Assembly (NCBI RefSeq): GCF_000424985.1
Contig: NZ_AUKX01000008.1
Location: 1 to 64,000 of the forward strand
Origin: Arenibacter latericius DSM 15913
Lineage (GTDB): Bacteria; Bacteroidota; Bacteroidia; Flavobacteriales; Flavobacteriaceae
Reading direction: 5' to 3'
DNA: 64,000 bases
Position numbers and translations under genes: made by a program. Positions 47,153 to 56,525 of the stretch are shown here, one piece after another (position 1 is the first letter of the stretch; each line of letters begins with the position of its first letter). Below the pieces are notes generated by a model. The model had not been told where the DNA came from. It worked only from the letters and a program-made list of their open reading frames with translations, and ran no database searches.

Positions 47153-48907
47153 ATGTATAGAAGTCATAATTGCGGTGAATTAAGGGAAACCCACCAGAAT
47201 TCAGAGGTTACCCTAGCAGGTTGGGTACAAACTGTAAGAGATAAGGGATTTGTAATTTGGGCCGACCTAAGGGATCGGTACGGAATTACTCAATTAATCT
47301 TTGATGAAGAGCGCTCTTCCAAAGAGATTATGGAAATTGCCAAATCTCTTGGACGCGAATTTGTAGTGCAAGTAAAGGGTACTGTATTAGAGCGCAGCTC
47401 CAAAAACCCCAACATTCCAACCGGAAATGTAGAGGTCTTGGTCTCCGAAATAAAAATCCTTAATAAATCTATTGTTCCTCCATTTACTATTGAAGATCAA
47501 ACTGATGGTGGGGAAGATATTAGGATGAAATACCGTTATTTGGATATTCGTAGAAATCCTGTAAAGAACAACCTTATTTTTAGACATAAGGTTGCTATGG
47601 AAGTACGGAAATACCTATCCGATCAAGATTTTATTGAAGTGGAAACCCCGTATCTAATAAAATCTACTCCTGAAGGCGCAAGAGATTTTGTAGTTCCTAG
47701 CAGAATGAACCAAGGTCAGTTTTACGCCCTACCCCAATCGCCACAAACCTTTAAGCAGTTATTAATGGTGGGTGGTATGGATAAATATTTCCAAATAGTT
47801 AAGTGCTTTAGAGACGAAGATCTCCGAGCAGATAGACAGCCAGAATTTACTCAAATAGACTGCGAGATGGCCTTTGTAGAACAAGAAGATATCTTAAATA
47901 TCTTTGAGGGCCTTACCAGACACCTATTACAAGAAATTAAAGGAGTAACCGTAGAGGAATTCCCGAGGATGACTTATGACGAGGCCATGAGAAAATATGG
48001 TAACGACAAACCGGACATCCGTTTTGGAATGGAATTTGGCGAGTTAAACGCCGTTGCTCAACACAAAGATTTCGGAATATTTAACGATGCCGAATTAGTA
48101 GTTGGTATTGCGGTGCCGGGAGCAGCTTCTTACACCAGAAAAGAAATTGATGCCCTTGTAAATTGGGTTCGTCGTCCACAGGTTGGTGCCAAAGGAATGG
48201 TTTATGTAAAATATAACGAAGACGGCTCCTTTAAATCCTCTGTAGATAAATTCTTTAATCAAGAGGACCTTGCCCAATGGGCTGAAATTACAGAGGCAAA
48301 ACCAGGGGATCTTATTTGTGTGCTTTCTGGTGATGCTAACGCAACTAGAACACAGTTAAGTGCACTGAGAATGGAAATGGCAGAGCGATTGGGCCTTAGA
48401 AACAAGGAAGAATTTGCTCCACTATGGGTAATAGACTTCCCTTTACTGGAATTGGATGAGGAAACAGGTCGTTACCATGCCATGCATCACCCTTTTACCT
48501 CTCCCAAACCGGGGCAAATGGCACTATTAGATACCGATCCGGGTGCGGTAAAAGCCAACGCCTACGACCTTGTGCTTAATGGAAATGAGATTGGCGGAGG
48601 ATCTATACGTATACACGACAAACAAATGCAATCTACCATGTTTAAGCACCTTGGCTTTACCCCTGAAGAAGCTAAAGCTCAGTTTGGCTTCTTAATGGAT
48701 GCTTTTCAGTATGGAGCGCCTCCACACGGTGGCTTGGCATTTGGATTAGATAGATTGGTTGCTATTTTAGGAGGACAAGAAACCATTAGAGATTTTATAG
48801 CTTTCCCAAAAAACAACAGTGGTAGGGATGTTATGATAGATGCTCCTGCAGCAATAGATTCTGAACAGTTAAAAGAATTGAATTTAAAGTTAGATTTAAA
48901 ATCATGA
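47153..48907 (+). CDS. aspS: Aspartate--tRNA ligase
   Basis: This class II synthetase charges tRNA-Asp with aspartate. The 584-residue protein has the N-terminal OB-fold anticodon-binding domain ([20 protein letters not shown]). The class II core has motif 2 [20 protein letters not shown] (about 222-241), and the bacterial GAD insertion (about 290-420) and the C-terminal motif 3 with [18 protein letters not shown] are present. The length is typical of bacterial AspRS. It stands alone with its own promoter and terminator. Confidence 0.98.
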   Translation: MYRSHNCGELRETHQNSEVTLAGWVQTVRDKGFVIWADLRDRYGITQLIFDEERSSKEIMEIAKSLGREFVVQVKGTVLERSSKNPNIPTGNVEVLVSEIKILNKSIVPPFTIEDQTDGGEDIRMKYRYLDIRRNPVKNNLIFRHKVAMEVRKYLSDQDFIEVETPYLIKSTPEGARDFVVPSRMNQGQFYALPQSPQTFKQLLMVGGMDKYFQIVKCFRDEDLRADRQPEFTQIDCEMAFVEQEDILNIFEGLTRHLLQEIKGVTVEEFPRMTYDEAMRKYGNDKPDIRFGMEFGELNAVAQHKDFGIFNDAELVVGIAVPGAASYTRKEIDALVNWVRRPQVGAKGMVYVKYNEDGSFKSSVDKFFNQEDLAQWAEITEAKPGDLICVLSGDANATRTQLSALRMEMAERLGLRNKEEFAPLWVIDFPLLELDEETGRYHAMHHPFTSPKPGQMALLDTDPGAVKANAYDLVLNGNEIGGGSIRIHDKQMQSTMFKHLGFTPEEAKAQFGFLMDAFQYGAPPHGGLAFGLDRLVAILGGQETIRDFIAFPKNNSGRDVMIDAPAAIDSEQLKELNLKLDLKS

Positions 48908-48959
48908 ATCTAGGAGACCATAAAATACTTAGGTCTCTATCTTTACTATAGGATTATAT

Positions 48960-48998
48960 AAAAAGGTTGGATGCATGTATTTTGCTACCAACCTTTTT
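48960..48998 (+). terminator. aspS terminator
   Basis: aaaaaggttgg (48960-48970) pairs perfectly with ccaaccttttt (48988-48998), the second arm ending in a T-run, 53 bp after the aspS stop. Confidence 0.88.
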
Positions 48999-49074
48999 AC
49001 TATCTTACCCAAGAGGTTGTTATTGCGATGTTAGCGTTCTTTACTAATAGTCAAAAAAAGCGTTGTTAACGATT

Positions 49075-50883
49075 ATGGTATCCCATAAAAATACTTTATT
49101 CCGAAAATTCTTAAAGTGGAGGTATAGAAATATATCCGAAAAGAATTTTATAATTATTTTGGGTGTTATTGTCGGGTTGCTAGCCGGTTTAGCTTCTGTA
49201 ACTATAAAAAACCTGACTTTTAGTGTAGCGTCTCTATTAGAAGAAGGGATTAATTTTTCTGATAACCAGCTTTATTTCATCTTGCCTTTTATAGGCCTTC
49301 TTTTTGTTTTTATAGCCAAGAAATTACTTTTTAGGAATGGGTTTCGCCCCCCTATACCCTCCTTTCTAAAACGGGCAATTCCCACATTATTATACGCCTT
49401 GCTAAGACAGAATGGGATGCTTTCTTACAAACTTATTTACCACCCCTTAATTATGGCTCCTTTAACGGTAGGTTTTGGGGGATCTGTAGGATTATTAGGT
49501 CCGGCCATCACCTCGGGGTCGGCCATAAGCTCCAATCTAGGGCGCTTATTACATATAGATAGCAAGACTCGCACCCTACTTATTGCCTGTGCTACCTCTG
49601 GAGCAGTGGCTTCTATGTTTAAAACTCCTATAGCTGCCGTGGTACTAGCCATAGAGCTTTTTAGTTTAGACCTAACATTTGCGTCTTTACTACCCCTTTT
49701 AATGGCATCGATCTCCTCGGTGCTTACCTCCTATTTTTTCCTAGGCGATGAAACGCTTTTCAGCTTCAATGTAGTAGATAAATTTACCATAAACGATACC
49801 GCTCCTTACATCCTCCTTGGTTTAGGCACCAGTATTGGATCTATCTACTTTACAAAAATTTATTTTGCGGTCTACTCCTTTTTCGACCAATTTAAAACCC
49901 CATTCCTTAAAGTATTGGTGGGCGGACTTACCATTGGGGTGATGTTATACTTTATTCCGCCTTTATACGGGGAGGGATTAAGTTTTACTAAAGATTTATT
50001 TGAAGGCGACCACCTTCAAGCTTTAGGAGCTACTCCTTTTGATGATTTTATAGACAATATTTGGGTTGTTATTGCTCTCTTAGTAGGGTTTACCATATTT
50101 AAAACTTTCGCCATGACCATTACTTTTGCTGCAGGCGGTGTTGGTGGGGTTATCATTCCTACTATGGTAATGGGTAGTGCTTTGGGAAATGTGGTTGCTA
50201 AAGTCTTAAACAATTTGGGTTTAGGCTTACAGGTTTCTGAAGCTAATTTTACTTTGGTGGGTATGGCCGGACTAATAGCGGGGGTAATCCACGCGCCCTT
50301 AACCGCTATATTCCTAATTGCGGAAATCACCGGGGGTTATGAGCTTTTTATACCTCTTATGATTACCGTTGCCATTTCTTTCCTTATCACAAAACAGTCT
50401 ATGGAACACACCATATACACTAAGGAATTAGCAGAAAGAGGTGACTTGCTTACTCATGATAGGGATCAGAATGTCCTTACCCTAATGACCTTGGAAAGTG
50501 TGATTGAGAAGAATTTTAAACCGATTCACCCCGAAATGACCCTAGGCACCATGCTACATGAAGGGGTTTCTAAATCTGCCAGAAATCTCTTCCCAGTAAT
50601 TGACGACAACCGCATTTTAGTGGGAATTGTGCTTTTGGACGATATACGAGAATTTATGTTTGACACCTCCCTATACGAAACAATGAAGGTTCAAAATTTT
50701 ATGCACAATCCGCCAGAACATATCATTTATGAAAAGGATGACATGAAAACGGTGATGCAAAAATTTCAGAATAGCGAGGCTTGGAACCTACCGGTGATAA
50801 AAGACGGAAAATATCTTGGTTTTGTTTCAAAATCGAAGCTCTTAACCGCTTATCGTAGAAAATTAATTAATTTTACAAGATAG
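49075..50883 (+). CDS. ClC-family chloride transport protein with CBS pair
   Basis: The 602-residue membrane protein has about ten or more hydrophobic helices and the ClC segments PLTVGFGGSVGLLGPAITSG (about 130-149) and AGGVGGVIIPTMVMGSALG. Two CBS domains form the cytoplasmic C-terminus (about 450-600). In ClC exchangers the motif GxEGP (or GLEAP) carries the gating glutamate; here Leu141 occupies that position. This suggests loss of proton coupling and a channel-like protein, as far as family knowledge goes. The selectivity-filter region RPPIP also differs from the classical GSGIP. The ATG at 49075 is chosen over a TTG 12 bp earlier. A small membrane gene follows by 11 bp. Confidence 0.9.
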   Translation: MVSHKNTLFRKFLKWRYRNISEKNFIIILGVIVGLLAGLASVTIKNLTFSVASLLEEGINFSDNQLYFILPFIGLLFVFIAKKLLFRNGFRPPIPSFLKRAIPTLLYALLRQNGMLSYKLIYHPLIMAPLTVGFGGSVGLLGPAITSGSAISSNLGRLLHIDSKTRTLLIACATSGAVASMFKTPIAAVVLAIELFSLDLTFASLLPLLMASISSVLTSYFFLGDETLFSFNVVDKFTINDTAPYILLGLGTSIGSIYFTKIYFAVYSFFDQFKTPFLKVLVGGLTIGVMLYFIPPLYGEGLSFTKDLFEGDHLQALGATPFDDFIDNIWVVIALLVGFTIFKTFAMTITFAAGGVGGVIIPTMVMGSALGNVVAKVLNNLGLGLQVSEANFTLVGMAGLIAGVIHAPLTAIFLIAEITGGYELFIPLMITVAISFLITKQSMEHTIYTKELAERGDLLTHDRDQNVLTLMTLESVIEKNFKPIHPEMTLGTMLHEGVSKSARNLFPVIDDNRILVGIVLLDDIREFMFDTSLYETMKVQNFMHNPPEHIIYEKDDMKTVMQKFQNSEAWNLPVIKDGKYLGFVSKSKLLTAYRRKLINFTR

Positions 50884-50894
50884 TTACCCAAATC

Positions 50895-51146
50895 ATGAAG
50901 TATTTAATTTCTATCATCTTAATAGCATCTATTGCATCTATAATTTACGGCTTCACCATTCAAGAGACTGATGTATTCTTTGCCAATAAATGTATTGGTT
51001 TTGGCACTGTAGGTATTTTTTTAATTGCCATGCCTCTATTCCTTATTACAGTCAGTAAAGGGAAAAATATGAAAGATTATATGCTAAACGAGGAAAACAT
51101 CAGAAGGATGCAAGGAAGGGAAAAGAAAACCGAGGAAAAAGAATAA
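50895..51146 (+). CDS. Small membrane protein, 83 aa
   Basis: The protein has two hydrophobic helices (about 3-21 and 34-55) and a charged C-terminal tail rich in lysine and glutamate. It lies 11 bp behind the ClC gene and is probably co-transcribed. No family name can be given with certainty; an accessory role for the transporter is a guess. Confidence 0.65.
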   Translation: MKYLISIILIASIASIIYGFTIQETDVFFANKCIGFGTVGIFLIAMPLFLITVSKGKNMKDYMLNEENIRRMQGREKKTEEKE

Positions 51147-51181
51147 CTAATCCCTTTACTTCAACTTCCTGATTTGCAATG

Positions 51182-51631
51182 CTAATTAAGGTTTCTTCTT
51201 TGGATGAAGAACCTTTTTAATATTTCCGAAGCTTCTTCTGCTAAAACGCCTCCAACTACTTCTGTCTTAGGATGTAATTTAGTATTCATACTAATAAAGC
51301 CCCTTTCCTTATCCCTAGCGCCATATACAATTTTAGAAATCTGACTCCAATATAAAGCTCCCGCACACATCTGACAAGGCTCTAAGGTTACATATAGGGT
51401 GCAGTTATGCAAGTATTTTCCACCTAGGAAGTTAGAGGCCGAGGTAATTGCTTGCATCTCCGCATGGGCCGTAACATCTACCAACTGTTCTGTTAGGTTA
51501 TGCCCTCTAGCAATTATCCTATTCTCCACAACCACTATTGCTCCAACAGGAATTTCTCCCACCTCATAGGCAATCTCCGCCTCTTGCAAGGCTTTCTTCA
51601 TAAAATAAGCATCATCAAATGGCTCAATCAT
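51182..51631 (-). CDS. tadA: tRNA adenosine(34) deaminase-type nucleoside deaminase
   Basis: The protein of about 149 residues has the zinc deaminase motifs HAEMQAI (His plus catalytic Glu) and PCQMCAGAL (two Cys ligands). It also shows the TadA-like start FDDAYFMKKALQEAEIA and the ending GVLAEEASEILKRFFIQRR. TadA converts adenosine 34 to inosine in tRNA-Arg. The first in-frame ATG is 21 bp further upstream but adds an unconserved MYHKIRT, so the second is preferred. Related guanine deaminases share the fold, but the length and C-terminus favour TadA. Confidence 0.88.
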   Translation of the reverse strand: MIEPFDDAYFMKKALQEAEIAYEVGEIPVGAIVVVENRIIARGHNLTEQLVDVTAHAEMQAITSASNFLGGKYLHNCTLYVTLEPCQMCAGALYWSQISKIVYGARDKERGFISMNTKLHPKTEVVGGVLAEEASEILKRFFIQRRNLN

Positions 51632-51915
51632 AGTCCTGATTTTATGATACAATAGTAATCAATAATTAAGTTTAAAGTACAGTCCAAACCAAATTTTTCA
51701 AATGAACCATCCCATCATTCAAGTTAAATTCTCGTGAAAAAACCACACCTTACTTAAGCCTAAAATGATTTATTCATATTTCTCTGACCTGAACGTTAAT
51801 ACTTAGTTTTAATGGGAACCTAAATCAAGATAAAAATCCTAATTCAGTTTCAACAACAACCGCAAAAAATTGCAATCAAAACTAATGTAATGCTCCATTA
51901 AACCACTAAATACCT

Positions 51916-51923
51916 TAGCTTTG
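51916..51923 (+). promoter_or_regulatory. dxs promoter -7 element
   Basis: TAGCTTTG fits TAnnTTTG and lies 17 bp before the dxs ATG at 51941, giving a short leader. No clear -33 TTG at normal spacing was found. Confidence 0.5.
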
Positions 51924-51940
51924 TAGTTTTTCCATAATAC

Positions 51941-53719
51941 ATGTCGCAAGGTATTCTACAACATATTGACTCTCCTTCAGATATTCGCCAGTTAACTCAG
52001 GCAGAACTAGCCCAATTGACTAAAGAATTACGTAATTTCATAATTGATATTGTAGCTACCAAAGAAGGACATTTGGGCGCAAGTTTAGGTGTTGTAGAAT
52101 TAACTATCGCCCTACACTATGTATTTAACACTCCTTATGACAATCTTATTTGGGACGTAGGCCACCAAGCTTATGGGCATAAGATTCTAACCGGACGTAA
52201 GGATGTTTTCCATACCAACAGACAACTAGATGGCATTAGCGGGTTCCCCAATCGTAAAGAAAGCAAATACGATGCTTTTGGAACCGGACATAGCTCTACT
52301 TCCATCTCTGCTATACTGGGAATGGCCATGGCCTCTCATCTAAAAGGCGAAACAGACAAACAACATATTGCAGTTATTGGAGATGCCTCCATAGCGAGCG
52401 GAATGGCATTTGAGGGACTAAATCACGCAGGGGATACCAATCCTAATATCCTAGTTGTTTTAAATGACAATGCCATTGGAATAGACCCTAGTGTAGGTGC
52501 CTTAAAGAAATATTTAACCAATGTAAAGAAGGGAACAGCAAAGGATGAAAATATTTTTGAATGCCTAAATTTTAATTATACAGGACCTATAGACGGACAT
52601 GATCTCCCCTTACTTATAAAAGAACTAAACAGGCTTAAGTCTATTACCGGCCCTAAACTTTTACATCTAATTACCACAAAGGGCAAGGGCTTAAAAAAGG
52701 CCGAAGAAAATCAGGTGGTTTACCATGCTCCAGGAAAATTTAATAGTATAACAGGAGATCTATTGCCCAAACCGAATAAAATTGAGCCACCAAAATATCA
52801 GGATGTATTTGGACATACTATTTTGGAATTGGCATTACTTAATCCCCGAATAGTAGGGATTACTCCGGCGATGCCTACGGGCAGTTCCTTAAAATACATG
52901 ATGAACCGCCTTCCTGAAAGAGCATTTGATGTGGGAATTGCCGAGCAACATGCGGTAACCTTAGCAGCAGGGATGGCAGCAGAAGGCATGGTGGCCTTCT
53001 GTAATATTTATTCTACCTTTCTACAACGCGCCTATGATCAGGTAATTCACGATGTAGCCTTACAGAATCTTCCGGTTATATTATGCTTAGATCGCGCAGG
53101 ATTAGTAGGCCAGGATGGCGCTACCCATCACGGACTATTTGATATTGCCCAGTTAAGGTGTATCCCTAATCTTATTATTTTTGCGCCAATGAATGAAATC
53201 GAATTGAGAGATATCATGTACACCGCTCAATTAGGTTTAGACTATCCGATTGCAATTAGATACCCCAGAGGAAGAGGCGTTACCTTAGATTGGAAACAAA
53301 AATTCACCAAAATATCGCTAGGAGAAGCCCAAGAATTACAAAAAGGTACGGAAATTGCTGTACTTTCGATTGGTCATATTGGCAATATGGTATCGGAGTT
53401 ATTACAGGAGTTAAATAACAAGCATCAAATTGGTCATTACAATATGCGATTTGTAAAACCATTGGATAGAAAGATGTTACAAAGTATATTTAACAAATAT
53501 TCCAATATCATCACTATTGAAGATGGATGTAGCACGGGTGGTTTTGGGAGCGCAATAGTGGAATTCGCAAATGAAATAAATGCTAAGATTCCAATAAAAA
53601 TTATTGGCGTCCCAGATGCATTTATTGAGCATGGAACAGTGGAGGAGTTACAACATATCGCCAAAATAGACAAAACGGAGCTTAGAAAGCAGATAAATAA
53701 TATATTGAATAAAGATTAA
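51941..53719 (+). CDS. dxs: 1-deoxy-D-xylulose-5-phosphate synthase
   Basis: DXS joins pyruvate and glyceraldehyde 3-phosphate, the first step of the MEP isoprenoid pathway, using thiamine diphosphate. The 592-residue protein has DVGHQAYGHKILTGR (about 71-85), the thiamine motif GDASIASGMAFEGLNHAGD (about 147-165) and the transketolase-like second half with GIAEQHAVTLAAGMAAEG. It is somewhat shorter than many DXS proteins (about 620-640), as usual in Bacteroidota. The DUF3078 gene starts 1 bp after its stop. Confidence 0.97.
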   Translation: MSQGILQHIDSPSDIRQLTQAELAQLTKELRNFIIDIVATKEGHLGASLGVVELTIALHYVFNTPYDNLIWDVGHQAYGHKILTGRKDVFHTNRQLDGISGFPNRKESKYDAFGTGHSSTSISAILGMAMASHLKGETDKQHIAVIGDASIASGMAFEGLNHAGDTNPNILVVLNDNAIGIDPSVGALKKYLTNVKKGTAKDENIFECLNFNYTGPIDGHDLPLLIKELNRLKSITGPKLLHLITTKGKGLKKAEENQVVYHAPGKFNSITGDLLPKPNKIEPPKYQDVFGHTILELALLNPRIVGITPAMPTGSSLKYMMNRLPERAFDVGIAEQHAVTLAAGMAAEGMVAFCNIYSTFLQRAYDQVIHDVALQNLPVILCLDRAGLVGQDGATHHGLFDIAQLRCIPNLIIFAPMNEIELRDIMYTAQLGLDYPIAIRYPRGRGVTLDWKQKFTKISLGEAQELQKGTEIAVLSIGHIGNMVSELLQELNNKHQIGHYNMRFVKPLDRKMLQSIFNKYSNIITIEDGCSTGGFGSAIVEFANEINAKIPIKIIGVPDAFIEHGTVEELQHIAKIDKTELRKQINNILNKD

Positions 53720-53720
53720 T

Positions 53721-54863
53721 ATGAGCAGTAAAATTTTCTTCATTGCCCTTTTATTTCTATGCATTTTCCCAATAAACGCACAGACTATACCCACTCATAA
53801 AACAGAATCTGATACACTTAGAGTAGCAGCCATCACAGTAGACTCTATGCGTTTAGACACAACGCGTGTAGACACCATAGTTATCCGGACGCTACAGAAT
53901 AAAATTAAAAATTTTTCTAGAGGCGCTAATTTATCAGGACCAACCATCAACTTCAACAAAACGAAGGCCCTAGATGAAGAGTATCGTCCCTTTAGAATTC
54001 CTTCTTTTTGGAATAAAGAGAATAACCTAAGTATAAAATTAAACGAAGTCGCTTTTGTCAATTGGAATGCAGGGGGTAACAATTCTATATCAGCACTAGC
54101 CAATATAAAGTTTCTTCGTAATTATAAATTTAGATACGTGCAATGGGAAAATTTATTGGAACTCCGTTACGGGCTAAATTCCCAAGAAAATCAAAAATTA
54201 CGAAAGGCAGATGATGCAATTCGTATCAGCTCTACATTTGCTTATAGACGAGATACCATCAGCAATTGGTACTATAGTGTTAGAGCAAATTTCAATACTC
54301 AATTCTCCAACGGATACAAATATCCAAATAGAAAAGATCCGGTTTCTAGGTTTATGGCCCCCGGATATGGCTTTATTGGTGCAGGTACCTCTTACATTCC
54401 GGAAGGGAAAAAATTTAATCTCTATTTGTCCCCCTTTACACAAAAGGTAACCTTTGTTTTAGATCAAGATCTTGCAGATAAAGGAGCATTTGGGGTAGAA
54501 AAAGCTAAATATGATGCAGATAAGAATAAAATAAAGGACGGCGAGAATACCGCTATGGAATTTGGGATATTGATCAATAATACATGGCAGGGTGAAATTT
54601 TTGAAAACGTTGGGGTAAGACATCGCTTAAGCCTGTATTCTGATTATCTAGAAAGCTTTGGAAATATTGATGTGGATTGGGAACTTAGTTTTTCACTAAA
54701 AGTTAACAAGTATATTAGCACCAACTTTGGGACACATATACTCTATGATGATGATATTAAGTTTGACCCAATTAAAGCTGATGATGGATCTATTATAAGT
54801 GATGGTACCCCAAAAATTCAGTTTAAACAGCTCTTTGGGGTAGGTATTAACTACAATTTCTAA
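53721..54863 (+). CDS. DUF3078 outer-membrane protein
   Basis: The 380-residue protein has a signal peptide (cleavage near FPINAQ, residue 21). A DUF3078 beta-barrel region from about residue 95 shows the family pattern EVAFVNWNAGGNNSISALAN and DAIRISSTFAYRRD. Proteins of this family are outer-membrane barrels of unknown role in Bacteroidota and often lie next to dxs. It is almost fused to dxs in an operon (1 bp apart) and faces dgt convergently with only 13 bp between. Confidence 0.88.
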   Translation: MSSKIFFIALLFLCIFPINAQTIPTHKTESDTLRVAAITVDSMRLDTTRVDTIVIRTLQNKIKNFSRGANLSGPTINFNKTKALDEEYRPFRIPSFWNKENNLSIKLNEVAFVNWNAGGNNSISALANIKFLRNYKFRYVQWENLLELRYGLNSQENQKLRKADDAIRISSTFAYRRDTISNWYYSVRANFNTQFSNGYKYPNRKDPVSRFMAPGYGFIGAGTSYIPEGKKFNLYLSPFTQKVTFVLDQDLADKGAFGVEKAKYDADKNKIKDGENTAMEFGILINNTWQGEIFENVGVRHRLSLYSDYLESFGNIDVDWELSFSLKVNKYISTNFGTHILYDDDIKFDPIKADDGSIISDGTPKIQFKQLFGVGINYNF

Positions 54864-54876
54864 TAAGCGTAGGCAT

Positions 54877-56220
54877 TTATAGGGATTTACCCATTATTTT
54901 GTTGTGAATATGCACAGCGCCACTATCCGATAAACTTGCTACATAGCAACAAGCGTTTAATAATATAGAGTAAATAGACCCATTAGTATCCCTATAGAAT
55001 TCAGGCAGGGTAGAAATAATTAATTCATCATAATTAGACCCTTTATTCTCTTTTTGTCTGATTAAGGCCGTGGTATATACTTCCAAAATATCAGAAATAA
55101 CTTTATATCCAGCAATTTCCTTTTCTATAACTTCTTGTGATTGATATACTTTCTTCGCACTAATCGATAAAATATCTTGGATCTGAGCTTTAAACTTACT
55201 TCTTTCCATCAAGGAAACATTAAACTCTCCTTTTAAAATAGCTTCTTCATTCGCTATAAAAGTTTCTATAGCATCAGATATAAGGGTGTTAATGGCTAGG
55301 GCCCGTAAATAACTCATTCGGTCTTCCATATACACCAACTCGTTATATTTTTTAATATTGATGCTGTCCTTCACCAATTTTATTAAGTATTCTAAGGCAA
55401 AATCCTCGGAAATAAGCCCCAAATTTATACCATCTTCAAAGTCAATTATAGTATAACAAATATCATCTGCGGCTTCTACTAAAAATGTTAAGGGATGTCT
55501 ACTATAGCCAATATCTGCCCCACTAGCTGTTGGGACTAATCCTAATTCCTCTGCAACTTCCTTAAACGAATCCACATCGGATTGAAAAACACCAAATTTT
55601 TTATCTGCTATATGTTTAGTAGGTCGCTTAGGCAAAGATTCTTTCGGGTATTTCATAAACGCACCCAAAGTAGCATAACTAAGTCGCAAGCCACCCGCTA
55701 CCCCTTTCCTAGATTCGGTCAGTAACTTATATCCATTGGCATTCCCTTCAAAATCAATAATATCCTGGTATTCTTTATTCGTCAACTGGCTTTTAAAGCG
55801 CTGTCCGTTCCCATTTTTAAAATATTCCCCAATTGCTTTTTCACCACTATGTCCAAACGGAGGATTACCTATATCATGCGCCAATGCTGCTGCTGCCACA
55901 ATAGCTCCAAAATCATTAAACTTATACCCGTATATATCACTTAAGTAGGGGTGCTTCTCTAATATCTGCTTTCCTGCTATTCGCCCCAAACTTCTTCCTA
56001 CCACAGACACCTCCAAACTATGGGTTAAGCGCGTATGGACAAAATCTGTCTTAGATAAGGGAATCACCTGCGTTTTGTCCTGAAGGCTTCTAAAAGCAGC
56101 GGAAAAAATAATCCGATCATAATCTACTTCAAAACCCAAACGCGTTTCATCTTGTTCTTTTCGCAATCTTTCTTTAACATCTCCAAACCGCCTTAAGGAG
56201 AGTAATCGTTCCCATTCCAT
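54877..56220 (-). CDS. dgt: Deoxyguanosinetriphosphate triphosphohydrolase
   Basis: This HD-domain enzyme splits dGTP (and perhaps other dNTPs) into nucleoside and triphosphate. The 447-residue protein has RSLQDKTQVIPLSKTDFVHT, the histidine in RLTHSLEVSVVGRSLGR (about 65-81), the metal HD pair in ALAHDIGNPPFGHSGE (about 112-127) and the later histidine/aspartate in VEAADDICYTIIDFEDG. The length is typical for bacterial dGTPase-like proteins; substrate range cannot be read from sequence. Confidence 0.94.
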   Translation of the reverse strand: MEWERLLSLRRFGDVKERLRKEQDETRLGFEVDYDRIIFSAAFRSLQDKTQVIPLSKTDFVHTRLTHSLEVSVVGRSLGRIAGKQILEKHPYLSDIYGYKFNDFGAIVAAAALAHDIGNPPFGHSGEKAIGEYFKNGNGQRFKSQLTNKEYQDIIDFEGNANGYKLLTESRKGVAGGLRLSYATLGAFMKYPKESLPKRPTKHIADKKFGVFQSDVDSFKEVAEELGLVPTASGADIGYSRHPLTFLVEAADDICYTIIDFEDGINLGLISEDFALEYLIKLVKDSINIKKYNELVYMEDRMSYLRALAINTLISDAIETFIANEEAILKGEFNVSLMERSKFKAQIQDILSISAKKVYQSQEVIEKEIAGYKVISDILEVYTTALIRQKENKGSNYDELIISTLPEFYRDTNGSIYSILLNACCYVASLSDSGAVHIHNKIMGKSL

Positions 56221-56412
56221 AATAACTATTTAAGCTCGCAAGATACATTATTCACGCAATGGCATTTATAAAATTCAATTCAAAATCATCACTCCTTGCA
56301 ATATTTTAACGATAACTTAATCCCAATTTTACATCCTATCTACTATCATATATTAATTTAGCCACTGTTTCATAGTTTTTATTAGTTTTTGTCGACTATT
56401 TACATGAAACTC

Positions 56413-56442
56413 AGCTACCTTCTTGAAGGTAGCTTTTTTTAT
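56413..56442 (+). terminator. Terminator-like hairpin upstream of the porin gene
   Basis: agctacctt (56413-56421) and aaggtagct (56426-56434) form a perfect 9-bp stem with a CTTG loop followed by a T-run. The gene to the left, dgt, is transcribed away from it, so on the plus strand it ends no known gene. It may close a short leader RNA or small RNA, or attenuate the porin gene. A weak promoter-like TAGTTTTTG lies at 56383-56391. Confidence 0.65.
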
Positions 56443-56448
56443 TTAAAG

Positions 56449-56485
56449 TAAATTTGTTTGTTTCTTTACATTAAGTTAACATTCA
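56449..56485 (+). promoter_or_regulatory. Porin promoter -7 element and possible Pho box
   Basis: TAAATTTG at 56449-56456 fits the TAnnTTTG -7 pattern. Just after it, two 11-bp units, CTTTACATTAA and GTTAACATTCA (56464-56485), agree at 8 positions, the spacing typical of PhoB boxes. The two features overlap functionally in an unusual order (box downstream of this -7), so another start further downstream may be the regulated one. Confidence 0.35.
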
Positions 56486-56525
56486 TTACGGTAATTTGCA
56501 ACCGACAAAAACTAATACTGTATCT

